Of a stretch of DNA of 17,542 nt, positions 1 through 7,377 are shown piece by piece. Within the stretch, counting starts at the first letter, position 1. The number at the start of each line of letters is the position of its first letter. Position numbers and translations under genes: made by a program. The notes under the pieces are model-generated. The model made no database searches, was not told the DNA's origin, and saw only the letters and a program-made list of their open reading frames with translations. This stretch comes from JAGOQQ01 sp031973235 (lineage in GTDB: Bacteria; Patescibacteriota; Minisyncoccia; Phycocordibacterales; UBA9973). Location: contig DALYDM010000013.1 of the NCBI GenBank assembly GCA_031973235.1, forward strand, positions 1 through 17,542. The letters run 5' to 3'.

Positions 1-54
1 ACCTGCCACCCCATCATTGCAAATGATGTGCTCTACCAGATGAGCTAACGGCCC
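1..54 (-). tRNA. tRNA-Ala (UGC), 3' part cut by window edge
   Basis: Read on the minus strand, the segment begins GGGCCGT TA GCTC, has a D arm closed by GCTC/GAGC, and an anticodon stem CATCA/TGATG around the loop TTTGCAA, so the anticodon is TGC (positions 21-19), decoding alanine. The variable region and the start of the T arm follow before the window ends. The acceptor 3' strand and the T loop lie outside, so the G3:U70 identity pair of alanine tRNAs cannot be checked. A good promoter lies about 100 bp upstream (155-182). Confidence 0.9.
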
Positions 55-154
55 ATATATTATTGTTGCTTTCACGATGCGCTACAGATGTTCTAACCGC
101 CCAAAACGATTTATGCCTCCTAGGTAAAACAGGATGCAAAAAACTATACTCCGT

Positions 155-182
155 AGTATACCAACATTTGTAATTTTTGCAA
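155..182 (-). promoter_or_regulatory. Promoter for tRNA-Ala
   Basis: On the minus strand TTGCAA (182-177) and TATACT (160-155) are separated by 16 bp, a good sigma-70 type pair pointing at the tRNA. The predicted start near 148 would leave a leader of about 90 nt to be removed by tRNA processing. The -10 is one arm of the inverted repeat TATACT-ccgt-AGTATA (145-160), so a second TATACT faces the plus strand. Confidence 0.55.
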
Positions 183-212
183 CAGTTCACAGTATTGAAT
201 TATTTATCGTGA

Positions 213-218
213 TATACT
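213..218 (+). promoter_or_regulatory. -10 box of the Cache-PAS gene, leaderless configuration
   Basis: TATACT is followed by six bases and then the ATG at 225. A start site 6-7 nt after the -10 would fall on the ATG itself, so the mRNA would be leaderless. No convincing -35 is seen at normal spacing, and no Shine-Dalgarno sequence fits between the -10 and the ATG. Confidence 0.5.
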
Positions 219-224
219 TTAACC

Positions 225-1289
225 ATGGACGCATTTATCCAACAAACTCAAAAAAAATCTCACACATTCCTCGTAGTAACATTTTTACTCATAATGCTTT
301 TTGCATTTATTAGTATTGTCGGAAGCATCGCAGCAGGTAGAAAAGTCGACTCACTTCAAAGAAAAACACTCTCAACTCGCGCCGAAACTGCAGCACTCTC
401 AATACAATCATCACTCGTAAAAGAACTTAGTGGTTCACCAGAAGATATCAGCACTCCAGAGTATCAATCGCTCAAAAAACTTCTTATTGACATCAAACGA
501 GTCAATACTGATGCGCAATTCGTATACCTCATGGGATTGCGAGGTGAAAAACTATTTTTCTATGCAGACTCAGAACCAGTTGATTCAAAAGAATACTCTG
601 CCCCTGGAGATATCTATGAAGAAACAAGTATTGATGAAGTAGAAAATTACCAAAAAGGAACACCCTTCGTGCAAGGTCCCTACGAAGACAGGTGGGGCAA
701 ATGGGTGACCGCAGAAGCACCTATTTTTGACGAACAAGGAAGAACAATTGCAATAATTGGGATCGATGTGAGCACTACAACATGGAGAACGGAAATTATG
801 TTTGCACGCGTCATGATATCTGTCTCTTCTGCCCTTCTCACAATTTTCCTTCTTGTACTTTACATGTATCTCGAACGATCACTCAAAAGCCTAGATTCAC
901 TAAAACAATCAAAAACAACTCTTGAAGCACAGAAGGCAGTGCTGAGCGAAGCCGAAGATGTTGCAGGACTTGGAAGATTTACTTTACTTTTGGGTAGCGG
1001 AACGATGACATGGGATAAAGAAATGTATTCATTTTTTGGAATACCAGAAGGCACAAAAATCGATCGAGAAACATTTGAGTCATATATAGACAAAGACGAC
1101 AGAGAAAAAATCAGGCAAATATTCGACTCTCTCACTTCAGGATCAGACACACGAGCGATTCTAGAATACAAAATCTCAAACAACGACACACACAAAACAC
1201 TTCTCAGCATCATGAAAGCATACAAGGGCCCACAAGGAGAAGTCACTCGAATCATTGGGACAACACAAGACGTATCAGGGCGCCATTAA
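225..1289 (+). CDS. Membrane Cache-PAS sensor protein without output domain
   Basis: A 354-residue protein with a short cytoplasmic N-terminus, a membrane segment at about 14-36, an extracytoplasmic region (about 37-190) that looks like a Cache/PDC sensing domain (note the YLMGLRGEKLFFYADSEP stretch near 101-118 and the IAIIGIDV strand near 175-182), a second membrane segment at about 191-214, a short charged linker helix (215-245), and a PAS fold at about 246-353 ending in the typical GTTQDVSGRH sequence. In most relatives that ending leads into a histidine kinase or GGDEF domain; here the stop follows at once and a terminator lies right behind it, so this is not obviously a frameshift. It may pass a signal through a partner protein. 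Ligand and partner are unknown. The ATG is set by the -10 box 6 nt upstream. Confidence 0.8.
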   Translation: MDAFIQQTQKKSHTFLVVTFLLIMLFAFISIVGSIAAGRKVDSLQRKTLSTRAETAALSIQSSLVKELSGSPEDISTPEYQSLKKLLIDIKRVNTDAQFVYLMGLRGEKLFFYADSEPVDSKEYSAPGDIYEETSIDEVENYQKGTPFVQGPYEDRWGKWVTAEAPIFDEQGRTIAIIGIDVSTTTWRTEIMFARVMISVSSALLTIFLLVLYMYLERSLKSLDSLKQSKTTLEAQKAVLSEAEDVAGLGRFTLLLGSGTMTWDKEMYSFFGIPEGTKIDRETFESYIDKDDREKIRQIFDSLTSGSDTRAILEYKISNNDTHKTLLSIMKAYKGPQGEVTRIIGTTQDVSGRH

Positions 1290-1324
1290 AATAACACACC
1301 ACATGAACAATGTGGTGTGTTATT
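1290..1324. terminator. Bidirectional terminator between Cache-PAS gene and ddl
   Basis: A 15-bp perfect stem (1290-1304 with 1310-1324) around the loop GAACA, followed by a T run on the plus strand and by ATTTTAAT on the minus strand. It serves two convergent genes; the stop codon of the ddl-like gene (1320-1322) lies inside the stem. Confidence 0.85.
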
Positions 1325-2282
1325 TTTTCTTTACGTTATTTTCTATGAGTGATTCGACAAATTGCTCGAACGAAATACCCATCGACTGAAGTGCTTTTGA
1401 AAATTGCGAGTGCGGATGAAATGCAGGTTGACTATCAACCTCTAACACATATAAACCTTTTTTATTTTTGATGAAATCGACGCTTGAATACCCTTTCAAT
1501 CCAAACTCTTTATGAATTCTACGGGCATGATCTTCGATCGAATTTTTTGTATCGTGTGGTGTATCTTTTGGAATATAAAAAGAGTATTCCCCAGAAAGTC
1601 TATGGTGTGTACAAAGCATGCCTTCATTTGTCGAAACACAATGCACCGGAAAAGTGTACTGGTCTTTATTTCTGAAATTTTCTATTACCCCAGTCCAAAG
1701 CTCTTGTCCAAATATATATTCTTCTATCAATATTTCTTCATGTCGCTTTTTTAGTTCGTGCAGTGCTCCAACAAGTTCATCATATGTTCGTGCAACAAAT
1801 GTATCCATCGAAGAACCTCCTGATAGTGGCTTCACAATCCACGGTGGAGGAATCGTCATAAATACATCTTTTGCAATCACACCCGCAATTTCATCATCGA
1901 CATATTTGACTACGCGAGATTTTGGCACCAAATACCCCATTTCTTTAAACCTATCACGTGCCATCATTTTGTTGTGCGTCACCGCAGACGCAAGTGGCCC
2001 CGAACCTATGTATGGAATTGAAAGTGAATCAAGAAATTGCTGAACCTTTCCATCCTCACCAAAATGTCCATGGAGTGCATTCCACACAACATCAACACTC
2101 ATCTTCAACTTGTCGGTCGAGACAGGTAGGCCATTCATGTGCCATTCGCCATCTTTTGTTATCAACAAATCCACTGGTATATATTTTTCCTTATTCAAAC
2201 TCGAAAGAACTCTTCCACCGACTAAAAGAGAAATATCATATTCAGGACTTATGCCACCACGAAGCACTCCAACACGTATCAT
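1320..2282 (-). CDS. ddl: D-alanine-D-alanine ligase-like ATP-grasp enzyme
   Basis: A 320-residue protein of the Ddl family, which joins two D-alanines with ATP in the cytoplasm for peptidoglycan precursors. Visible marks are the N-terminal GGISPEYDIS (9-18), HGHFGEDG (71-78), the ATP-grasp loop KPLSGGSSMD (151-160), EEYIFGQELW (187-196) and the metal-binding end LEVDSQP (280-286). Several positions differ from textbook Ddl: the usual EVNT-PG is EVDSQPA, and the omega-loop region reads HHRLSGEYSFY (226-236) instead of the EAKY type. The fold assignment is firm, the exact substrate less so. The ATG is 8 nt behind a TATACT box, so the transcript is probably leaderless. It ends convergently with the Cache-PAS gene. 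Confidence 0.8.
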   Translation of the reverse strand: MIRVGVLRGGISPEYDISLLVGGRVLSSLNKEKYIPVDLLITKDGEWHMNGLPVSTDKLKMSVDVVWNALHGHFGEDGKVQQFLDSLSIPYIGSGPLASAVTHNKMMARDRFKEMGYLVPKSRVVKYVDDEIAGVIAKDVFMTIPPPWIVKPLSGGSSMDTFVARTYDELVGALHELKKRHEEILIEEYIFGQELWTGVIENFRNKDQYTFPVHCVSTNEGMLCTHHRLSGEYSFYIPKDTPHDTKNSIEDHARRIHKEFGLKGYSSVDFIKNKKGLYVLEVDSQPAFHPHSQFSKALQSMGISFEQFVESLIENNVKKK

Positions 2283-2290
2283 ATAAAATA

Positions 2291-2296
2291 AGTATA
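2291..2296 (-). promoter_or_regulatory. -10 box of ddl, leaderless configuration
   Basis: On the minus strand TATACT is followed by eight A/T bases and the ATG of ddl. The predicted start site falls on or next to the ATG. No clear -35 at 16-18 bp and no Shine-Dalgarno motif are seen. Confidence 0.5.
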
Positions 2297-2334
2297 CAGT
2301 GATGAACGATTAGTGGCTAGTGAAAATCACAAAA

Positions 2335-3573
2335 TTACTTTTGTAAAAAATTTTTTGTTCTCTTTTGCTTATGGAATGTAATGGCAAATCTATGTGCCTC
2401 ACTATTTACAAGTAATATCGAAGATTTGTGCTTTGACACAATATCTTTTGACCCGCGAATATCGCGCGCTTTGTGGTGTTCATCTTTTACTACGGCGACG
2501 ATAGGTATCGAAATCTGAAATCTATCGAGAACTTGTTTTGCAACGTTCTCCTGTGCGACAGATCCATCAACCACAATCAAATCTGGAACTCCCCATTCCA
2601 AGTGTCGAAATCGGCGTGAAAGAATCTCTTCAAGGGCTCCGGTATCGTTTGATCCTTTCTGTGAACGAATAGTAAATTTTTTATATTCCTTTTTTACTGG
2701 AATACCATTTTCAAGTACCGTCATCACACCAACCATGTTTTTACCAGACATATGAGCGACATCATATGCTTCAATTCGAAAAACTGAAATGCCAGATTGA
2801 TATACAGATGTTGTTATGTCATTTTTAAGTAACGCCACATCGTTTATATGTTCAAGTGAAAAAAGAGTTTTTTTAATCTTGTGCGCCTCTTCGAAATGTT
2901 CTTTTTTTGCACACTCCATCATCTCTTTCTTAAGACTTTTTACGATGTCTTTCTTTTTTCCTTCAAAGAAGAGTCGGATATTTTTAATGGTTTTTGAATA
3001 TCTAATCTCTGCATCTGACTGCGAAACATCTGGAGTGAGTTCTATTTGTTTATAAAATTCGTAGTTGTCACTCTTTGATGATGAGTCATCCCGAAATGGA
3101 AATATTCTACGAATAATTTTTAGTGCCTCACGAAGTGCACTTCCATTTGCAAATGGCCCGTAGACTACCTTGAGTTTTTTATCGCCAGCACTCATAGAAT
3201 CAAAATCAATATCTTTCTTTCTTACAGATAGAACTTGTGGAAATATTTCATCAGTAATCACCACGCACATAAAACTTTTATCAGATTTTTCTTTGACATT
3301 GTAGTAAGGTTGATACTTTTTTATAAGTTCAGCTTCGAGCAAAAGTGCCTCAAGTACTGAGTCAGTAACTTGCCATGTCAAAGAATCTGACTTGACCGTC
3401 ATGTCTAGAATTGCAGGACCACGGGTATCTATAAGATCTTTTGCAAAATAACTTCTAGTTCGATCTTTGAGTGATGTGGCTTTACCTATATACAATACCT
3501 CCTTCCCTTTTCTAAAAAAATATACTCCTGGTTTTTCGGGTATTTCAAGTTTTTTTACATAAGAAAGCTTCAT
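2335..3573 (-). CDS. uvrC: Short UvrC-like excinuclease subunit
   Basis: UvrC makes the two incisions around a lesion bound by UvrB. This 412-residue protein has the GIY-YIG nuclease (PGVYFFRKGKEVLYIGKA, 15-32), a UVR helix pair that binds UvrB (about 208-245), and the RNase H-like nuclease with the expected D271, D336 and H394 (in YDVAH, VVDG and EAHRFA). It stops 18 residues after H394, so the tandem helix-hairpin-helix domain that gives usual UvrCs about 600 residues is absent. The cysteines that bind a 4Fe-4S cluster in E. coli UvrC are also absent: no Cys lies between 104 and 220. A longer frame opens upstream (to 3636), but the TATACT box at 3587-3582, 8 nt before this ATG, and the start of homology both favour 3573. 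Confidence 0.9.
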   Translation of the reverse strand: MKLSYVKKLEIPEKPGVYFFRKGKEVLYIGKATSLKDRTRSYFAKDLIDTRGPAILDMTVKSDSLTWQVTDSVLEALLLEAELIKKYQPYYNVKEKSDKSFMCVVITDEIFPQVLSVRKKDIDFDSMSAGDKKLKVVYGPFANGSALREALKIIRRIFPFRDDSSSKSDNYEFYKQIELTPDVSQSDAEIRYSKTIKNIRLFFEGKKKDIVKSLKKEMMECAKKEHFEEAHKIKKTLFSLEHINDVALLKNDITTSVYQSGISVFRIEAYDVAHMSGKNMVGVMTVLENGIPVKKEYKKFTIRSQKGSNDTGALEEILSRRFRHLEWGVPDLIVVDGSVAQENVAKQVLDRFQISIPIVAVVKDEHHKARDIRGSKDIVSKHKSSILLVNSEAHRFAITFHKQKRTKNFLQK

Positions 3574-3575
3574 AT

Positions 3576-3610
3576 TTGACAAGTATACAGCACGGGCGTA
3601 AAGTGAGCAA
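3576..3610. promoter_or_regulatory. Interlocked divergent promoters of uvrC (-) and 307-aa gene (+)
   Basis: Plus strand: TTGACA (3576-3581), 17 bp, TAAAGT (3599-3604), start near 3611, ATG at 3622. Minus strand: TTGCTC (3610-3605), 17 bp, TATACT (3587-3582), ATG at 3573. The plus -35 abuts the minus -10 and the plus -10 abuts the minus -35, so two polymerases could not bind together. Only about 11 nt (plus) and 0-2 nt (minus) of leader remain. Confidence 0.65.
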
Positions 3611-3621
3611 AAAAGAAACAC

Positions 3622-4545
3622 ATGAGCACATTTCAAATCACAGGAGTTGATTTCCTCACAAATAAAATCTGTGAGTTGTACAACATCAACACAAAAGATA
3701 AGAATAATCTACACAGAAAAATATGGTGTATGGTTAATCTTCTTCAATACAAACAATCGCTTGAAGGATTTGCCGATGAAATACTTTGTGAGCGTGTTCA
3801 ATTACAATTTGAAAATCACACAAAAAATGAACTCGTAATTTCTGTTCTTTCGCGGAAAATTATCGAAATCCTCGAAACACATCTTGATAATCACAATGTG
3901 GACAAGGAAGATGCGCTTAGTCAGGTGTGGGACTTGCTCAACTGTCATATAAAAATATCACTTGCAGAGTTTATGGACACACCTGATGCGAATCCATCAC
4001 ATCAAAAAGTCTGGCCATATTTTTCACATTCAGCAATGATGATGAAATTGCAAAAATTCAATGAGATGTACAAAGATGATTCTTTGTGGGAAATGCACTC
4101 TAAACATGGAAAAATATTCTCTAAAGGTGGAAGACAGATTCTTGAAAGCATTTGGAACGGATTATTTTGTTTAGGCACAAAATTCCCAGAGAACACATGC
4201 TGGGAAAATGAGTACCTGCATGAGTTTATCGGTACAGTCAAAAAATTGTGTGCATTCCCTGGCATGCAACGATGCTTCAAAGAATGCGATGAAATTCGAG
4301 AGCGTAGAAAAATTCTTTTTGAATTATTCAAGTCAATCAAGAAGAATGAGCTTCATCAATACACTTCACATCGCAGTGATACACTTTCGATTCAAGCGGT
4401 CATAATCATTCAAATGCTAAAAAACCTGAGAGAAACCTCAATGACAGGTGAACCTCCAGTTAATATTGGTTCATTTGTATATATGGGCGAGGAAGAAATT
4501 GAAACATTTAAATCTGAAGTAGAGAATCTTATTTCAGCCAAATGA
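3622..4545 (+). CDS. Hypothetical 307-aa helical protein
   Basis: I do not recognise a family. The protein has no signal peptide and no membrane segment and looks soluble and mostly helical, rich in Lys, Glu, His and Cys. Cysteines are scattered over the N-terminal half and then cluster at 210, 218 and 222 (C-x7-C-x3-C) followed by a charged helix (EIRERRKILFELFKSIKK, 224-241). The last 30 residues are acidic. It is transcribed away from uvrC from an interlocked promoter with a good TTGACA/TAAAGT pair and ends convergently with uvrA at a GC-rich terminator, so it is probably monocistronic. It uses TGA as stop. Position among uvr genes suggests, but does not show, a link to DNA damage. Confidence 0.75.
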   Translation: MSTFQITGVDFLTNKICELYNINTKDKNNLHRKIWCMVNLLQYKQSLEGFADEILCERVQLQFENHTKNELVISVLSRKIIEILETHLDNHNVDKEDALSQVWDLLNCHIKISLAEFMDTPDANPSHQKVWPYFSHSAMMMKLQKFNEMYKDDSLWEMHSKHGKIFSKGGRQILESIWNGLFCLGTKFPENTCWENEYLHEFIGTVKKLCAFPGMQRCFKECDEIRERRKILFELFKSIKKNELHQYTSHRSDTLSIQAVIIIQMLKNLRETSMTGEPPVNIGSFVYMGEEEIETFKSEVENLISAK

Positions 4546-4548
4546 CAC

Positions 4549-4573
4549 AAAGCCGGCAGATGCCGGCTTTTTT
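4549..4573. terminator. Terminator of the 307-aa gene, abutting uvrA stop
   Basis: Stem AAAGCCGGCA/TGCCGGCTTT (4549-4558 and 4561-4570) followed by more T residues on the plus strand. The uvrA stop codon (4574-4572) sits in the T run. On the minus strand the U tract is broken (TTTGTGTC), so it should work mainly for the plus-strand gene. Confidence 0.8.
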
Positions 4574-7199
4574 ATTTCTTCCTTAAAATTTTCTTCAAAT
4601 ATTTTCCTGTATGTGACTTTGGAGTATTCGCTACCTCCTCCGGTGTACCCTTTGCCACAATCTCTCCGCCTCCCACACCGCCCTCAGGTCCAATATCAAT
4701 AATATAATCCGCGCACTTTATGATATCGAGATTATGTTCAATCAACACGACAGAATTCCCTTTTACCACAAGCTTGTCAAGTACTGCGAGAAGATTTGCG
4801 ACATCATCATAGTGCAATCCTACTGTCGGCTCATCGAGCAGATAAATAGTTTTTTCGGTATGTGGTCGATATAGTTCTGAAGATATTTTTACACGTTGTG
4901 CCTCACCACCTGAGAGTGTAGTCGCACTTTGTCCAAGCTTCACATATCCAAGTCCTACATCCATAAGCGTTTTCATTCTGTCATAAATAGCGGGTATATC
5001 TTCAAAAAACATTATTGCTTCTTCAACAGTCATCTGAAGCACTTCATAAATATTTTTACCGCCTAGTTTTGATTTTGTTGCGCCGCGGAATTTTACCTGA
5101 AGTGTTTCTTTGTCAAAACGTTTTCCTTCACACACATCACATGTCACATATACTGTCGGCAAAAAGTGCATCTCGACAGCAATTTCTCCGTTTCCTTCAC
5201 ATGCTTCACATCGTCCACCTTTGACGTTGAATGAAAACCTATTTGCTTTCCATCCGCGGAGTCGTGCTTCTTCTGTGGTAGCAAAAAGATCACGAATAAA
5301 TGTAAATGCGCCAGTGTAAGTCGCAATATTTGAACGAGGTGTTCGGCCGATTGGAGACTGGTCAATCAAAATCGCCCGAGACAAATATTCAATCCCTGAA
5401 AACGATGCGCAATTGTATGTCTGTGCGCTACGGAATTTTCGCTCATATCGAGCGAGTAAATTCTTGTGAAGAATTTCGTACATAAACGAACTCTTTCCAC
5501 TACCGGACACACCTGTAATACACACGAGTTTTCCGAGTGGAACATCAACAGACATATTTTTTATATTAAACACTTTTCCTCCCACCACTTTGAGTGATCC
5601 TTTGTCACTGGTTCGTCTTTTCTCTGGAATTTCAATTTGAGCTTCGCCACGAAGATATGCAAGTGTACGAGACTTTGATGGATTTGTTTTCGCATCGAGA
5701 AGCTTGTCGAGATAGTCTGCCACAATCACCTCGCCACCATGCACGCCAGCCTTTGGACCAATATCAATAATATAATCAGACGCAAAAATGGTATCTTCAT
5801 CATGCTCTACCACGAGGATAGTATTTCCGAGATCACGAAGATCTTCAAGTGTTTTGATAAGGCGTTCGTTGTCGCGCTGATGAAGTCCTATTGTCGGCTC
5901 ATCAAGCACATAGAGTGCTCCCACAAGACGTGAACCAAGTTGCGATGCAAGACGAATTCTTTGTGATTCACCACCCGAAAGTGTGTTTGCTTTTCGATTC
6001 AATGACAAATATTCAAGTCCAACGTTGAGCAAAAATTGTAACCGTGCTTCAATTTCTCGTATGACAGGTTTTGAAATCTCTTTCTCCGATGGAGACAATT
6101 TGAGTTCAATAAAAAAGTCCACTGCCTCTTGAATAGACATTTGAGTCAGATCAACAATATTCATTTTCTTTCCGTTTGTTGCAACAAGAAAAACATTGAG
6201 CGCTTCAGGGCGAAGTCTTGCACCCTTACAGTCATCACAAGGTTCTTCTCCACCAAAATACTTTGAACCCAATCCATTACATGTTGGACAAGCACCATAT
6301 GGTGAATTGAAAGAAAAAAGCCTTGGTTCTACTTCAGGAAAAGAAAATCCGTCATTTTTACACGCAAATTTTGCAGACATGATAAATTCTTCTTCTCCAA
6401 TTGCAATCGTCACCAGGCCGTCTGCTTCAAGAAGTGCACGCTCAATTGCCTCTGCAAGTCGCATACAAGAATCATTTGGATTGTCCTTGAATTCATGGAG
6501 CGCAAACTCATCTATCAAAATATCTATAGAGTGCTTCTTTTGCTTAGAAAGCTCAATTCTATCTCGAAGATTTTTTGTTTCGCCATCAAGTCGGACACGC
6601 GAATATCCTTTTCCGAGCAAATCATATAGAAGTTGATAGTACTCACCTTTTCTTCCACGTACTACAGGTGCATACACAGACAATGGAATTTCGTTCCATT
6701 CCACACCCATTACAGTTTTTTTCTTTTTGTTTGACGCAGTATATTCAGAAATTTTTTGTTGCACAAAAGTAATAATTTCTTCATTTGAAAGTTTTTTAAT
6801 TTCTTCACCACATTCTGGACAATGCGGATGTCCCACTCGAGCATAAAGTACACGAAGGTAGTCATACATTTCTGTAATCGTCGCAACGGTTGAGCGAGGA
6901 TTGTTTGAACGAGATTTTTGATCAATCGAAATGGCTGGTGAAAGTCCTGTTATCTCATCGACATCAGGTTTTGGCATTTGGTTGAGAAATTGTCGTGCAT
7001 ATGCTGAGAGAGATTCAACATAGCGTCTTTGACCTTCAGCAAAAATAGTGTCAAACGCGAGCGAACTTTTGCCACTTCCTGACATACCAGTAACAACCAC
7101 CATCTTATTGCGGGGCATTTCGACTGATATATTCTTGAGGTTGTGAGTACGTGCACCCTTTACCACAATCAATTCACTTTTTTCATTATTTTTTTTCAT
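4572..7199 (-). CDS. uvrA: UvrA, excinuclease ABC damage-recognition ATPase, lacking the insertion domain
   Basis: UvrA dimers find lesions and load UvrB. The 875-residue protein has two ABC ATPase modules: Walker A GMSGSGKSS and GVSGSGKSS, signatures LSGGESQR and LSGGEAQR, and Walker B LYVLDEPTIGLH and IYLLDEPTVGLH. A UvrB-binding region follows HCPECG. The second zinc module is complete (CEAC and CDVC). Near the first, the usual CxxC reads CKND, while CPTC and CDDC remain. Between GLGSKYFGG and EEPCDDC only a few residues are left where E. coli UvrA has about 110, which matches loss of the insertion domain. A frame continues 14 codons upstream, but MKKNNEKSELIVVKGARTHN aligns best with the usual start, so 7199 is preferred. 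It ends convergently with the 307-aa gene. Confidence 0.95.
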   Translation of the reverse strand: MKKNNEKSELIVVKGARTHNLKNISVEMPRNKMVVVTGMSGSGKSSLAFDTIFAEGQRRYVESLSAYARQFLNQMPKPDVDEITGLSPAISIDQKSRSNNPRSTVATITEMYDYLRVLYARVGHPHCPECGEEIKKLSNEEIITFVQQKISEYTASNKKKKTVMGVEWNEIPLSVYAPVVRGRKGEYYQLLYDLLGKGYSRVRLDGETKNLRDRIELSKQKKHSIDILIDEFALHEFKDNPNDSCMRLAEAIERALLEADGLVTIAIGEEEFIMSAKFACKNDGFSFPEVEPRLFSFNSPYGACPTCNGLGSKYFGGEEPCDDCKGARLRPEALNVFLVATNGKKMNIVDLTQMSIQEAVDFFIELKLSPSEKEISKPVIREIEARLQFLLNVGLEYLSLNRKANTLSGGESQRIRLASQLGSRLVGALYVLDEPTIGLHQRDNERLIKTLEDLRDLGNTILVVEHDEDTIFASDYIIDIGPKAGVHGGEVIVADYLDKLLDAKTNPSKSRTLAYLRGEAQIEIPEKRRTSDKGSLKVVGGKVFNIKNMSVDVPLGKLVCITGVSGSGKSSFMYEILHKNLLARYERKFRSAQTYNCASFSGIEYLSRAILIDQSPIGRTPRSNIATYTGAFTFIRDLFATTEEARLRGWKANRFSFNVKGGRCEACEGNGEIAVEMHFLPTVYVTCDVCEGKRFDKETLQVKFRGATKSKLGGKNIYEVLQMTVEEAIMFFEDIPAIYDRMKTLMDVGLGYVKLGQSATTLSGGEAQRVKISSELYRPHTEKTIYLLDEPTVGLHYDDVANLLAVLDKLVVKGNSVVLIEHNLDIIKCADYIIDIGPEGGVGGGEIVAKGTPEEVANTPKSHTGKYLKKILRKK

Positions 7200-7221
7200 G
7201 CGCGTGGGTTTAGTTACAATC

Positions 7222-7286
7222 AATAACACGATGAGCCCCATCAGTTACGTATGGGGGTATATATGTTTTGTTGTAATTTCATAATA
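7222..7286 (-). promoter_or_regulatory. uvrA promoter (extended -10) and leader hairpin
   Basis: On the minus strand TGC-TATTAT (7289-7281) is an extended -10; the -35 is weak. A start near 7274 would give a leader of about 75 nt, one of the longest among the protein genes here. The leader can form CCCCAT/ATGGGG around a 9-nt loop (about 7237-7257); the in-frame upstream ATG at 7241 lies in the 3' arm of this hairpin. Confidence 0.4.
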
Positions 7287-7324
7287 GCACATTCGTATCA
7301 AACAATGCCACACACTACGATTGA

Positions 7325-7353
7325 TTGACTTACCATAGCAATCAGTGTATAAA
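7325..7353 (+). promoter_or_regulatory. Promoter of the 83-aa membrane protein gene
   Basis: TTGACT (7325-7330), 17 bp, TATAAA (7348-7353). The start site should lie near 7360, which excludes the in-frame GTG at 7345 as a start and points to the ATG at 7378. Confidence 0.75.
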
Positions 7354-7377
7354 TACACAAAACAAACCGCTCATATC

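Noticed and set aside
1618..2043. Open frame of 141 codons opposite ddl
   Set aside because: Antisense to a recognised enzyme; composition is typical of a shadow frame.
6196..6636. Open frame of 146 codons on the plus strand inside uvrA
   Set aside because: Antisense shadow, Ser-rich, no promoter.
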